A stretch of DNA of 34,741 nt from Promethearchaeota archaeon (GTDB lineage: Archaea; Asgardarchaeota; Lokiarchaeia; Sigyniarchaeales; SOKP01): assembly GCA_019058425.1 (NCBI GenBank), contig JAHPYZ010000052.1, forward strand, positions 1-34,741, given 5' to 3'. Numbering within the stretch: the stretch's first letter is position 1; each line of letters opens with the position of its first letter. The notes under the pieces were generated by a model that ran no database searches, had not been told where the DNA came from, and was given only the letters and a program-made list of their open reading frames with translations. Of this stretch, positions 16,609-24,537 are shown piece by piece. Position numbers and translations under genes: made by a program.

Positions 16609-17094
16609 CTAATCCTTTTTACTATTTAATTTTTGATTTTTAATATCCTTTTTATAATATTTTCTCATATAATATCCTGGTCGTTTTAAACCACCACTTT
16701 CGTTGATTAAACGCTCCAATCCCCCTTCTTGTGAAACAATTTTTTTGTAGGAGTCATAATCTTCCTCAGAAATCTCATTTCTTTTCATTAAATAGTCTAA
16801 AATACTAAAAACATCTTCCTTTTTTGTACATCTTCTAATAAAATCAATCGCTCCTGGATTATATAACTCATTTGGGCTGTAATTTTTTGATTTCTGGAGC
16901 TCATCTTTATGGAATTGTTCAATTTGATCTTCGATTGAGTCAATTTTTATTGATTTCGTTTGTTCAGAGAGTTCTCTCTTCAAGTGAGGAAAATGTTTAA
17001 GAAATTCTTCTTCATTATAGGATAGCGTTAGTCCTTCTTTATTTTCAATTTTAAATTTCTTATTAGGTTTATCTTCTTCATTATCTTGTTCCAT
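16609..17094 (-). CDS. Conserved archaeal protein, DUF2095-like
   Basis: A 161-residue soluble, highly charged protein. The core GAIDFIRRCTKKEDVFSILDYLMKRNEISEEDY, followed by GGLERL and GYYMRKYY, resembles a small archaeal family of unknown function that I recall as DUF2095 (pattern IDFIRRC-x-T, YL-x-RGEI, GYY). The N-terminal 20 residues and the C-terminus are lysine-rich tails. No catalytic residues are evident. It converges on the small winged-helix gene, with the candidate box C/D RNA between them. Confidence 0.6.
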   Translation of the reverse strand: MEQDNEEDKPNKKFKIENKEGLTLSYNEEEFLKHFPHLKRELSEQTKSIKIDSIEDQIEQFHKDELQKSKNYSPNELYNPGAIDFIRRCTKKEDVFSILDYLMKRNEISEEDYDSYKKIVSQEGGLERLINESGGLKRPGYYMRKYYKKDIKNQKLNSKKD

Positions 17095-17563
17095 ATTTTT
17101 AGGATCTCGTTTAAATTAATTCTTTAAATTAATTTAGTTTCAGGTTAACTTATCAATTAAAAACTTCTTAATTTTAGTAATATATTATGTCAAGATAAAT
17201 ATTTTGATTTTCTCACTTAAAAGCTTTATTGAATATGATCCTACCTTTAATAATACCACAAAAGCTTCTTTAAAGAATAAAAAGAATTCTATAGATTTAA
17301 ATCTAAATGAATAGAATTCCATATAAAAGATTTATAGTTTAATTCTTGTTTACGAGAAGAACATATTAAATTTCTTTGATTAAAATAAAAAAATTCAATA
17401 TTAACTTGAACTTATTAAATATCGGGTAAATTAAACCAATATATCTTTATTACTTAATAATTTGTTAACATATTCTTTTTAATAAGTGAAATTCTTTAAT
17501 TAAAATTAGGACTAATAAAAATTATATAATTTAGGATTATTAAATTAAAATCGAGTATTAATA
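17095..17563. other. 469-base AT-rich intergenic region with a long dyad
   Basis: No reading frame, tRNA or rRNA is visible. The clearest structure is an inverted repeat at 17284-17319: GAATTCTAT (17284-17292) and ATAGAATTC (17311-17319), enclosing the perfect 12-base palindrome AGATTTAAATCT (17293-17304). It lies between divergent genes and must hold their promoters, but individual TATA boxes cannot be singled out in such AT-rich DNA. Confidence 0.6.
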
Positions 17564-18292
17564 TTGTTTAACCTTAAGATTAAAACTTTTATTCATCAAA
17601 ACATTCCTTATTCCTTTAATTGGAATAAAGAACACCATAGAAATAAATATTCGCAAATCATTTCTAACCGAGGTGAATTAAATAGACTCAAGAACCATTT
17701 TAAAAAAGTTTATGAAGGACAGATCCCTAATACTCTATTCAATTCAAGAGAATTTCCAAGGGTATCTCAGTTTAAAATAAAAGGACTTAAAACTGCATTT
17801 ATTAGAAGTATTGGTAAAAGTCTGATTAGATCGGGTAAAATTCAATCAAATGATTCCAAATCAAAATTATCTCAATATGCACAAAAAGTTTTTGATATTT
17901 ATCAAGAAAATAATTTCGGGAGCATCCCTGGACATGATCCCATTTTAAAAAACATCTTAATAAAGGATAAAGATTCTATTGCAATAGAAGTTCCTATTTG
18001 GAGTAAAATAGATAATAAAGTGATTACAGGCCATATTGATTTGATACAAATTGAAAATGACATCGTAAAAGTGATAGATTATAAACCTGAAGGTAATTTT
18101 CTCCTTTCTCTCCCACAAGTTGCCATGTATGGCTTTTTAGTTAAATCCAAATTAGATATTAAAAAAATTAAATGTATTTCATTTAATAAACAGAGTTCTT
18201 GGGAGTACGAACCCGATATATTGTCTGAAAGCATAAAGGATTATTTAATCTCTCAAAAAATTAATGATAGACCATGGGAAAATTTTTTATAA
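17564..18292 (+). CDS. PD-(D/E)XK nuclease-fold protein (Cas4/RecB-like)
   Basis: A 242-residue protein with the nuclease motifs of the RecB/Cas4 group: Glu142 in AIEVPIW, Asp159 in GHIDLI, the D-x-K motif Asp172-Tyr-Lys174 in VIDYKP, and the Q-x3-Y motif Gln185/Tyr189 in LPQVAMY. These predict a magnesium-dependent DNA end-processing or exonuclease activity. The four cysteines of Cas4's iron-sulfur cluster are absent, and no cas genes or helicase are near. The TTG start at 17564 has no clear Shine-Dalgarno, so the N-terminus is uncertain. It stands alone between a long AT-rich region and a convergent membrane-protein gene (12-base gap). Confidence 0.8.
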   Translation: MFNLKIKTFIHQNIPYSFNWNKEHHRNKYSQIISNRGELNRLKNHFKKVYEGQIPNTLFNSREFPRVSQFKIKGLKTAFIRSIGKSLIRSGKIQSNDSKSKLSQYAQKVFDIYQENNFGSIPGHDPILKNILIKDKDSIAIEVPIWSKIDNKVITGHIDLIQIENDIVKVIDYKPEGNFLLSLPQVAMYGFLVKSKLDIKKIKCISFNKQSSWEYEPDILSESIKDYLISQKINDRPWENFL

Positions 18293-18304
18293 CTTAATCT
18301 AAAA

Positions 18305-18580
18305 TTAGATTTTCTTCTGTTTTTGTGTTGATAATTCGCTTTTTTCTTCTAGTTTTAAATAACCCCGAATTAAGAAATAACACAAGATTAAGGCAATAAA
18401 CTCTGAAATAAGTCCAACAAATGTAATTATTGTGCCATTATATCCTAAATATCGGAGTAGTAAAGCAAGTAGTAAACCTGAACATGCTAGAGCTACAAGG
18501 ATTATACTTTTAATAATTTCAACAAAAGAGTCTTTTAAGTAAATTATTTCTTTCTTAATCCATGAAAATATTGAGACCAT
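18305..18580 (-). CDS. Small membrane protein, two transmembrane segments
   Basis: A 91-residue protein with an amphipathic N-terminus (MVSIFSWIKKEIIYLKDSF), two hydrophobic segments (about 25-43 and 50-72) and a charged, Lys/Glu-rich C-terminal tail. By the positive-inside rule both ends should be cytoplasmic. No family is recognised. It converges on the nuclease gene. Confidence 0.6.
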   Translation of the reverse strand: MVSIFSWIKKEIIYLKDSFVEIIKSIILVALACSGLLLALLLRYLGYNGTIITFVGLISEFIALILCYFLIRGYLKLEEKSELSTQKQKKI

Positions 18581-18729
18581 AAGAATTTACTCCACATTTT
18601 CTTTTTATACTTTAAATAGATTAAATAATGATTATTTTAATAGCTTTATCATTTCCCTATAAATGTTTAAAAACAAGAGCAAGAAATTAAAGATTAAATT
18701 TCTCCTAATATGTAGTCTATTCAAAAAGC

Positions 18730-21120
18730 CTACTTTTTACTTTTGAATTTAGTATAAAGTGCTTTATCTAAAAATCGTCCAATTTTACTGGCAATTTGAT
18801 TTCCAATTTCATATCTCTCTCCATTTAAGATATTCCTTCTTTCTTCTTGAGATGGCTTCCTAGTTAGTCTTTTTGTTAAAACTTTTTCAGTTATATCATT
18901 CACAATTCCCTTAATTTTTTCATAATTAGGTAATTTAATATCTGAAGTAAAATTTGCAATTTTCTCTACAGCGAATTTAAAAAATTCACTCATCAACTCA
19001 ATTGGATCTCCTTTTAATTCACTATGAAGCTTAATATTATCTGTAGCGATTTTACTATCTTTTTCTTGCCAATATAACTGATTTGGATTAATTCCAGGAC
19101 TATTAATCCTCATCATGGAACTTGTAATTCTACGTTCAATCCAATTTAAAGTACTTAATTCTTGTACTTCACGAATTTTTTTAGATATCTCCACTTTTTC
19201 TTTCTCTTTTAACTCTATTATTTGTTCAACTTCTGATTTACGACTTTTTTCAAACGTTTCAATTCTCTTAATTATATCATATCCTATACAATATGAAATT
19301 GGAGATATAATATCGGTTTTCAATTTTAGTTGAGCAATTTCGCTATATATTGGACTTACATTGCTTTTTAAATCAGAAATTGATTCTTTTAAAGATTTTT
19401 CTAGCAATCTTGCTAATATAAATCCGTTAACCAAGAAGGGCTGATTATTTGCGTTAAAAATTATAACTAATTCTTCCTGTCTTTTATTTATTCTCTTAAT
19501 AATCAACTCTTCGAGTTTTACCTTAATCCATTCTTCTGAATCCGTTGTACCATCCATTTTTTTTAATGCTAATAAATATAATGATCTATCATTAGAAACC
19601 TTAAGATAGACCTCAATTATTCTACTAAGCTGCCTTAATATCTTAGAAAGGATATAGAAGAATATATTTTTAGCAATTTCACTAAGAATATCTTCAAATT
19701 CTAAAACAAATAATAGATGAGAGTAACTTTTTAATTTTAATCCACCTATAAATACTTTATCTATAGCTTCCTTTTTTCTGATATATTGTATTAAATTATT
19801 TATTGTTGTACCTGTTTTTTCTTCCAAAAGTTTAATTATATCAGGATAGTTGTTTATCTCTTGACTTATTATGGTTAATAATTCAAATTCAGAAATATCC
19901 TTAGAATTATCTATAATATCTCTGATATTTATTATATTTTGCTCGGAAATCGCTTTTTTAGCTAAATAGATTAAATTTTGTTTTGGATCATTTAGAGATA
20001 CAATGTCTAGTTTTTTTATGTTATATCTAACCATGCTAGTTTTTACTTTTTCTGCTATATCTTCATCCAAATTGAAAAAATGTGAAATATTGTAAACTCC
20101 ATATTTCTGAAAAGTATAGATTATATCCTCAAATCCACATTCATTTATACCTTGTAAAAAATAGATAAAATCATTAGGATTCCTCTTTAGTTTTTGAAAT
20201 AAAGCTAATTTTAAAAAACTTAGAATTTTTGACTCAAACTGCTCATAATCAATTTTTTCTTTAAGTGCGTTTTCTATTTTATAAATAAGGTCTTTTTTAA
20301 GATTATTTGCTTCCATAATTACCTTCAATCCTGGTATTGAAATTGGAAACTTGTCAAAATTATAATCTAATATCTTTCTCTTTATCATTCTAACTGGCAT
20401 TGCTTCCGTTTGCAATTCTTTATATGATTTAAATTCAAAATCAGTACGAATTCTATCAATTGACCGGTTTAATGATGCTAATTCGATGAATTTATCTTCC
20501 TTTTCTTCTAATTCTAATTTTTTCTCCAAATCTACGGAGATATCTTTAAAAGCAGCTGTTTCATCCAAAATACCTTTTTTAACTTCATTACTTAAACCTA
20601 TTAAATCACTTATAAAATCATAAAAGTAGAATTGTGGATATTTCAAAATGATTTCCTGCAATTCTTGTTCAATTTTAACTTCAATATCCTTTAACATTCT
20701 CTCTTTTTGAATATCTTGAAGTGTTTCTTTTCTTTCTTCAATTAAAAAAGAAATCATGTTATTCTCTAAATCAATAATCTTATTTAATAGATTAACTTCT
20801 AAATTTAATGAATTTTTCAATAAAGAATCAACTTCTTCAATAATGACCTTTTTTTCTGAAAGCTCTAAATTCTTGGTTGAGTCAAAAGTAAACTTCTCTG
20901 TATCTAAAAGTTTTTCAACTCTAATTCCTAGACTGTGGTAAATATGCACGGTAGCTGTAGCGATTAACAAATCACTGAAACTAGTCTTCTTACTAATAAG
21001 TTCAAAGATTTTGTTTTTATCAGCTTCCCTTTTGAAATGAGATATTATTAAATCAACAGTTTGGAAAAATCTAAATGAACTTTCAACAGCAGTCGTTTTT
21101 CTTTTAACTCCACTTATCAT
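18730..21120 (-). CDS. Large helical protein of unknown function, coupled to the gene upstream
   Basis: Not recognised. About 796 residues, predicted almost entirely alpha-helical, with amphipathic and coiled-coil stretches (about 80-230 and 630-680) and a basic C-terminus. No P-loop, nuclease, protease or transmembrane motif is visible. Its ATG at 21118-21120 overlaps the TGA of the upstream gene as ATGA, with GGTGAGAG as Shine-Dalgarno, the classic arrangement for translational coupling. An in-frame ATG at 21135 would add five residues but lacks a good ribosome site. Tight coupling with a partner of similar size suggests a stoichiometric complex, perhaps a scaffold. The codon and base usage looks like its neighbours, so recent transfer is not indicated. 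Confidence 0.75.
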   Translation of the reverse strand: MISGVKRKTTAVESSFRFFQTVDLIISHFKREADKNKIFELISKKTSFSDLLIATATVHIYHSLGIRVEKLLDTEKFTFDSTKNLELSEKKVIIEEVDSLLKNSLNLEVNLLNKIIDLENNMISFLIEERKETLQDIQKERMLKDIEVKIEQELQEIILKYPQFYFYDFISDLIGLSNEVKKGILDETAAFKDISVDLEKKLELEEKEDKFIELASLNRSIDRIRTDFEFKSYKELQTEAMPVRMIKRKILDYNFDKFPISIPGLKVIMEANNLKKDLIYKIENALKEKIDYEQFESKILSFLKLALFQKLKRNPNDFIYFLQGINECGFEDIIYTFQKYGVYNISHFFNLDEDIAEKVKTSMVRYNIKKLDIVSLNDPKQNLIYLAKKAISEQNIINIRDIIDNSKDISEFELLTIISQEINNYPDIIKLLEEKTGTTINNLIQYIRKKEAIDKVFIGGLKLKSYSHLLFVLEFEDILSEIAKNIFFYILSKILRQLSRIIEVYLKVSNDRSLYLLALKKMDGTTDSEEWIKVKLEELIIKRINKRQEELVIIFNANNQPFLVNGFILARLLEKSLKESISDLKSNVSPIYSEIAQLKLKTDIISPISYCIGYDIIKRIETFEKSRKSEVEQIIELKEKEKVEISKKIREVQELSTLNWIERRITSSMMRINSPGINPNQLYWQEKDSKIATDNIKLHSELKGDPIELMSEFFKFAVEKIANFTSDIKLPNYEKIKGIVNDITEKVLTKRLTRKPSQEERRNILNGERYEIGNQIASKIGRFLDKALYTKFKSKK

Positions 21121-23423
21121 AAGTCTCTCACCCATTCTCTATAAACTTCTTTAAAGTTATCTGATAACTCAAATCTGGCGTTATTATGCCAAAATTTAAA
21201 ATCAATTATATGAAAAAGTTCACCTTTGAATAATTCTTTTTCTTCATTTGTCAAAATATGTTTTAGAATTACTGTTAATGGTCTTGGTATAAGTTTTGAA
21301 AAATATTTCAATTCGGTTTTCTTAATATAGTTATAAAATGTCTCATCTATGTCGAGACTAAAAAATTTAGAAGGAATTAAATTCTCTAATTGGAGATTTA
21401 TTTCATTTAATTCATTTTTGATATTATTTTTCACATATTGGGGAAATTCTATATTAATACCAATACTAAGCTCATAATTTTTATAAAATTCAAGTAATAG
21501 ACTCCTTTCTTCAGAATTAGTTATTTTTGCTATATAGTTGTCTAGGAAATATGGAAAATTTTTTATATTTTGTTCTTTTGATTCTCTTTCCTCGAAATAC
21601 CCAATAAAATCGTCATATACTTCTGCTAAGGTCCATAATCTATGTTCTTCTGGTTTAAGATATTTCTTTGAGTAATCTTTTATCCAATCCAAAATATAGA
21701 ATTTCCATTCAAGACTTATACCTCCTATTCTCTTTTCTAAAAATCTATGAAATCTATTTGAAAATGTTACAGGATCACTAATTTCTGCGTCAGGTTCTTC
21801 TTTAATATATCGATTAATTGTAGAATGTCTTAGAACATAGCTCAATAAATAATTTAATTCACTTGAAAATTTTTTAAATTTCTCTATATGATCTTTTATT
21901 GTATCTAAGGTACTTTCCATCTGGATTTCTGTAAATGAGATCAAATCATCTATTTTTAGACCTATATCGTCAAAGAAGGCATCAATATTATTAGTAATTA
22001 AGGATTTAAACTCCCGTATTAGTTCTTTTTCATCATAGATAAGATTTTTTCTAAGTAGAATTGAATGTGTTTCAATTTGATTAAAAATATATGCTTTAAA
22101 TTTTTTAATTAATCTTTGACCTAAAATTTTTGCTGGTTTTTGCTCACGGTCGAATTTCTGATTTAGATTTTCTGATAAATTTATTGTTAGAGTTTTTAAT
22201 CTACGATATGAAAGATATCTTGGAAGTGATTTCTTTATGATATTAAAACTATTATTAAGTATTTCAGCAAAATAATTGAATACTGAACTTAATTCTATTA
22301 TTCGTAAATTTTCTTTTTGAGTTATTGACTGTTCGATAAAAAATTTTGCAATATTCCATATATTTTCAAAATTTTCGCTTTCTAATTTTCCTTTATTTAG
22401 TATAAAATGCTCGAATTTATTTAATAATTCCTTTAAATCCCCCATTTCCCCCGTACTGAGGAAACTCCTAGAATATTCCAAAAATTTATTGAAAAATCCA
22501 TGTAAATCAACAAATTCTTTATTTAATTTGGAGATTAACCACTCTGCCGTATGAGATTCCATATATTTATCTATTTTATCATTAATGTAACTAATTATAA
22601 AGTGTATTATCTCATCTTGAGATTCATCTATTGTTCCAGTATTTGCTAAGTTAATGAGGTTAGTACCTAAATTCAATGTTTTATCTACTATAAAATTAGC
22701 ACTGGGTTCAGATATTGAAAATTTAAGATGTTCAATTGCTTGTTGACCATCAAAAGGCGTTTTTATCTTTTGGAATGTTGGATTTATGAACTTAATCTCT
22801 ATAGGTTTTTTATACCATAAAACTTCAACATTGGAGAGTACCTTACCATATGTAGTTAACATTTCTTTTTCTGTTGGAAGGGTTTTACTCAATCCAATTA
22901 ATTTTTTATTCCATTTTTCTTCAACTAGTTCCCCATAAAGTTTTTTATTGAACCTTGATGCAAATTTGTTATATATTTGCTGTTTATTTTCTTTACTTAA
23001 TTCTGGACGTTCAGAAAACTCCTCAACCTCAAAAAATAACCTACTTATATTATCTAGCGATTCTCTAGATTTATGTATATCTAAAACACCTGTTTCTGGC
23101 TTTAAAGCTAGTAATAAGCTTTCACAATCCTTATATTTTCCTGGTAAAAAGATCATTGATTGAGGGTATATATTCAGTTGAGAGCTTTTTTCATCAAAAT
23201 TGTATAATTCAAATTCAATACTATATACTTCTGCTCCCGTGTAATCTCGTAAAATCGCATTATACATCATTAAATATTTTACAACTTCTTGTGAAAGCTC
23301 ATTTACTTTCTTTTTAGTGAGCCTTCCTGGACCAATTACATCTCCAACAATAACGTCATTTGGCGATAAATACCCAAAGATCAATGAATATTGATAACCG
23401 ATAGATTCTCTTGTTGTTATCAT
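21117..23423 (-). CDS. Large protein of unknown function, partner of the downstream helical protein
   Basis: Not recognised. The 768 residues open with an alpha/beta segment of about 130 residues (SLIFGYLSPNDVIVGDVIG, YSIEFELYNFDEKSSQLNIYP, MIFLPGKY), followed by a helical body with many amphipathic repeats to the end. No catalytic motif, metal site or membrane segment is seen. It is the first gene of a two-gene unit; its stop overlaps the next start by four bases. About 360 bases of intergenic DNA separate it from the divergent roadblock gene. The proximity to roadblock and longin proteins may point to a GTPase-regulatory or cytoskeletal scaffold, but this is only a guess from location. Confidence 0.75.
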   Translation of the reverse strand: MITTRESIGYQYSLIFGYLSPNDVIVGDVIGPGRLTKKKVNELSQEVVKYLMMYNAILRDYTGAEVYSIEFELYNFDEKSSQLNIYPQSMIFLPGKYKDCESLLLALKPETGVLDIHKSRESLDNISRLFFEVEEFSERPELSKENKQQIYNKFASRFNKKLYGELVEEKWNKKLIGLSKTLPTEKEMLTTYGKVLSNVEVLWYKKPIEIKFINPTFQKIKTPFDGQQAIEHLKFSISEPSANFIVDKTLNLGTNLINLANTGTIDESQDEIIHFIISYINDKIDKYMESHTAEWLISKLNKEFVDLHGFFNKFLEYSRSFLSTGEMGDLKELLNKFEHFILNKGKLESENFENIWNIAKFFIEQSITQKENLRIIELSSVFNYFAEILNNSFNIIKKSLPRYLSYRRLKTLTINLSENLNQKFDREQKPAKILGQRLIKKFKAYIFNQIETHSILLRKNLIYDEKELIREFKSLITNNIDAFFDDIGLKIDDLISFTEIQMESTLDTIKDHIEKFKKFSSELNYLLSYVLRHSTINRYIKEEPDAEISDPVTFSNRFHRFLEKRIGGISLEWKFYILDWIKDYSKKYLKPEEHRLWTLAEVYDDFIGYFEERESKEQNIKNFPYFLDNYIAKITNSEERSLLLEFYKNYELSIGINIEFPQYVKNNIKNELNEINLQLENLIPSKFFSLDIDETFYNYIKKTELKYFSKLIPRPLTVILKHILTNEEKELFKGELFHIIDFKFWHNNARFELSDNFKEVYREWVRDL

Positions 23424-23787
23424 AATCTTATTTTTCTAACAATATGCTATTTTCAAATTTATAATGTAAATGTGCGAATTTTTTATGCTCTTCCCTTAAA
23501 AAAATTCAATAGTTATTTTAAATATTGTTAAGATTATTAAATATTAAAATTTACTTTTGAATAGTAAATAAAGTACTCAAATAAAAATATTATAGTAGAA
23601 TTAGTTTTATCTGATAAAAAGCTACTAACAACATACTCTTGTAGACTGTATAATTCATATGATTTAAGAGAATTTAATTTTAACTTAAAATAAAGTTGAA
23701 ATATTAAAAATAAAAATATAATAAGAAAAAAATTATTATATTTATAATAATAATTATAAAAGCTAATAACACCAAAGGTGTAGACTT
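23424..23787. other. Divergent intergenic region
   Basis: AT-rich DNA between the two-gene helical-protein unit and the roadblock gene. The strongest TATA-like stretch is at about 23735-23758 (TTATATTTATAATAATAATT) and would suit the roadblock gene. A small perfect hairpin ACACC-AAA-GGTGT at 23769-23781 contains the roadblock Shine-Dalgarno. I see no RNA gene or further reading frame. Confidence 0.5.
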
Positions 23788-24192
23788 ATTCAATTTGGGT
23801 CTGATTTAGGAATCAATCAAGATGATATCGAAAAAATAAGTCCTCAAATTACATTTATTACTTCTAATGCAGATATTGAAGCAATTGCTCTTGTAAGTTT
23901 TGAAGGATATCAAATAGCTTTCTCCGCTTTACCACAATATCATGTTGATGGAGATCAATTCTGTGGACTTGCTAGCGCATTACTAATGACGGGAAAATCA
24001 ACTATACATACTTTATTCCAAGAAGATTTAAGCGAAATTATAGTACGCGCAGAAAATGGTTATATTGTTATTACCAATGCTGGAAGATTGGTGATAGTAT
24101 GTGCTGGAACTATTATCGATACACTAATGAAGACGGTCAAAGTCATGAGAATTGCAGCAAAAAATCTCTATAAAATATTCGAAGGTCGTTAG
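23788..24192 (+). CDS. Roadblock/LC7-domain protein, probable AUU start
   Basis: The 134-residue product has the roadblock pattern: DIEAIALVSFEGYQIAFSAL, then FCGLASALLMTGKSTIHTL, EIIVRAENGYIVITNAG and RLVIVCAGT, ending in a helix. Roadblock proteins act as small-GTPase partners or regulators and are abundant in Asgard archaea. The first ATG (23986) would remove half of the domain. Upstream the frame stays open to TAATAA at 23764-23769 and contains no ATG, GTG or TTG codon. The best start is ATT at 23788, seven bases after the Shine-Dalgarno AAAGGTG (23774-23780). If AUU is not used the gene would be 5'-damaged, but the domain itself looks intact. Confidence 0.78.
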   Translation: MQFGSDLGINQDDIEKISPQITFITSNADIEAIALVSFEGYQIAFSALPQYHVDGDQFCGLASALLMTGKSTIHTLFQEDLSEIIVRAENGYIVITNAGRLVIVCAGTIIDTLMKTVKVMRIAAKNLYKIFEGR

Positions 24193-24284
24193 TTCTCTAT
24201 AAATCTTAAATTTTATTCCTTCATTCTTTTTCTAAAAATTAAGAATTCAAAATATTAAAAAATTTCTCAGAAAAAATAAATAGG

Positions 24285-24302
24285 TTTTTATTTAAAATTA
24301 AA
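24285..24302 (+). promoter_or_regulatory. Possible TATA element for the leader-trpB2 transcript
   Basis: The stretch TTTTTATTTAAAATTAAA lies 42-59 bases before the leader ATG at 24344, so a transcript starting about 25 bases after it would carry a short 5' region before the leader peptide. The AT-rich background makes this weak. Confidence 0.3.
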
Positions 24303-24343
24303 TAGTTTAATTAAAAGGTTTAATAAGCTTTTTATTTACAATT

Positions 24344-24394
24344 ATGGCAACTGTAAATATAACTTGTTGGCAGTGGCCCTGGCAGTGGCAATAA
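24344..24394 (+). CDS. Tryptophan-rich leader peptide upstream of trpB2 (candidate attenuator)
   Basis: ATG at 24344 opens a 16-codon frame ending TAA at 24392-24394: MATVNITCWQWPWQWQ. Codons 9, 11, 13 and 15 are all TGG, so four of sixteen residues are Trp, and the next gene 143 bases on is tryptophan synthase beta. This is the layout of bacterial trp leader peptides, in which ribosomes stall when charged tRNA-Trp is scarce. The Trp codons form a perfect direct repeat whose copies can each pair with a downstream segment, and T-runs follow. No strong Shine-Dalgarno precedes the ATG (AAAAGG at 24313-24318 is far), so initiation may be near-leaderless. The proposed role is inferred from codon content and position only. 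Confidence 0.65.
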   Translation: MATVNITCWQWPWQWQ

Positions 24395-24404
24395 AGCCAC
24401 TTGC
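24368..24404 (+). promoter_or_regulatory. Mutually exclusive hairpins over the leader Trp codons
   Basis: TGGCAGTGGC occurs twice, at 24368-24377 and 24380-24389. The AGTGGC end of either copy can pair with GCCACT at 24396-24401; two further pairs with GC at 24403-24404 extend the helix across a bulged T. The second copy gives a six-base loop (AATAAA). A ribosome stalled on the Trp codons would cover both copies and free the GCCACT segment. A T6 run follows at 24420-24425. Confidence 0.5.
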
Positions 24405-24438
24405 AATGGATTAAATTTATTTTTTCCCTTTAAAAATG

Positions 24439-24464
24439 CTCTCAAAACATAAGAGTCTCTTTTT
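24439..24464 (+). terminator. Candidate terminator between leader and trpB2
   Basis: CTCT (24439-24442) and AGAG (24452-24455) can form a short hairpin with a nine-base loop, followed directly by TCTCTTTTT (24456-24464). Archaeal RNA polymerase terminates at oligo-T tracts, so this could be the attenuation site. The stem is short. Confidence 0.35.
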
Positions 24465-24471
24465 ATACGCG

Positions 24472-24522
24472 CATTAAATATATTGATTTCCAATATCTTA
24501 ATGACACACGTCTTAAGATGTG
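24472..24522 (+). promoter_or_regulatory. Two dyads immediately upstream of trpB2
   Basis: CATTAA (24472-24477) pairs with TTAATG (24498-24503), with ATATTG/CAATAT inside, giving a two-part hairpin. Next comes CACA...CTTAAG...TGTG (24505-24522), an imperfect palindrome 16 bases before the trpB2 start. They may be RNA structures of the leader or an operator for a Trp-responsive repressor. Confidence 0.35.
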
Positions 24523-24537
24523 AAAAAATGAACATAT

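Noticed and set aside
17095-17563. Possible CRISPR or tandem repeats in the long intergenic region
   Set aside because: AT-rich words recur but without regular spacing or conserved repeat units.
23424-24192. Roadblock gene being a 5'-truncated pseudogene
   Set aside because: The domain is complete when read from ATT 23788, and the Shine-Dalgarno is well placed, so a non-AUG start is the simpler explanation.
24338-24430. TRAP-binding site or T-box riboswitch in the trpB2 leader
   Set aside because: There is no series of (G/U)AG triplets for TRAP and no T-box sequence or specifier loop.
24332-24535. 67-residue minus-strand reading frame over the trpB2 leader
   Set aside because: It is antisense to the Trp leader, has no family resemblance or ribosome site, and owes its openness to the composition of the plus strand.
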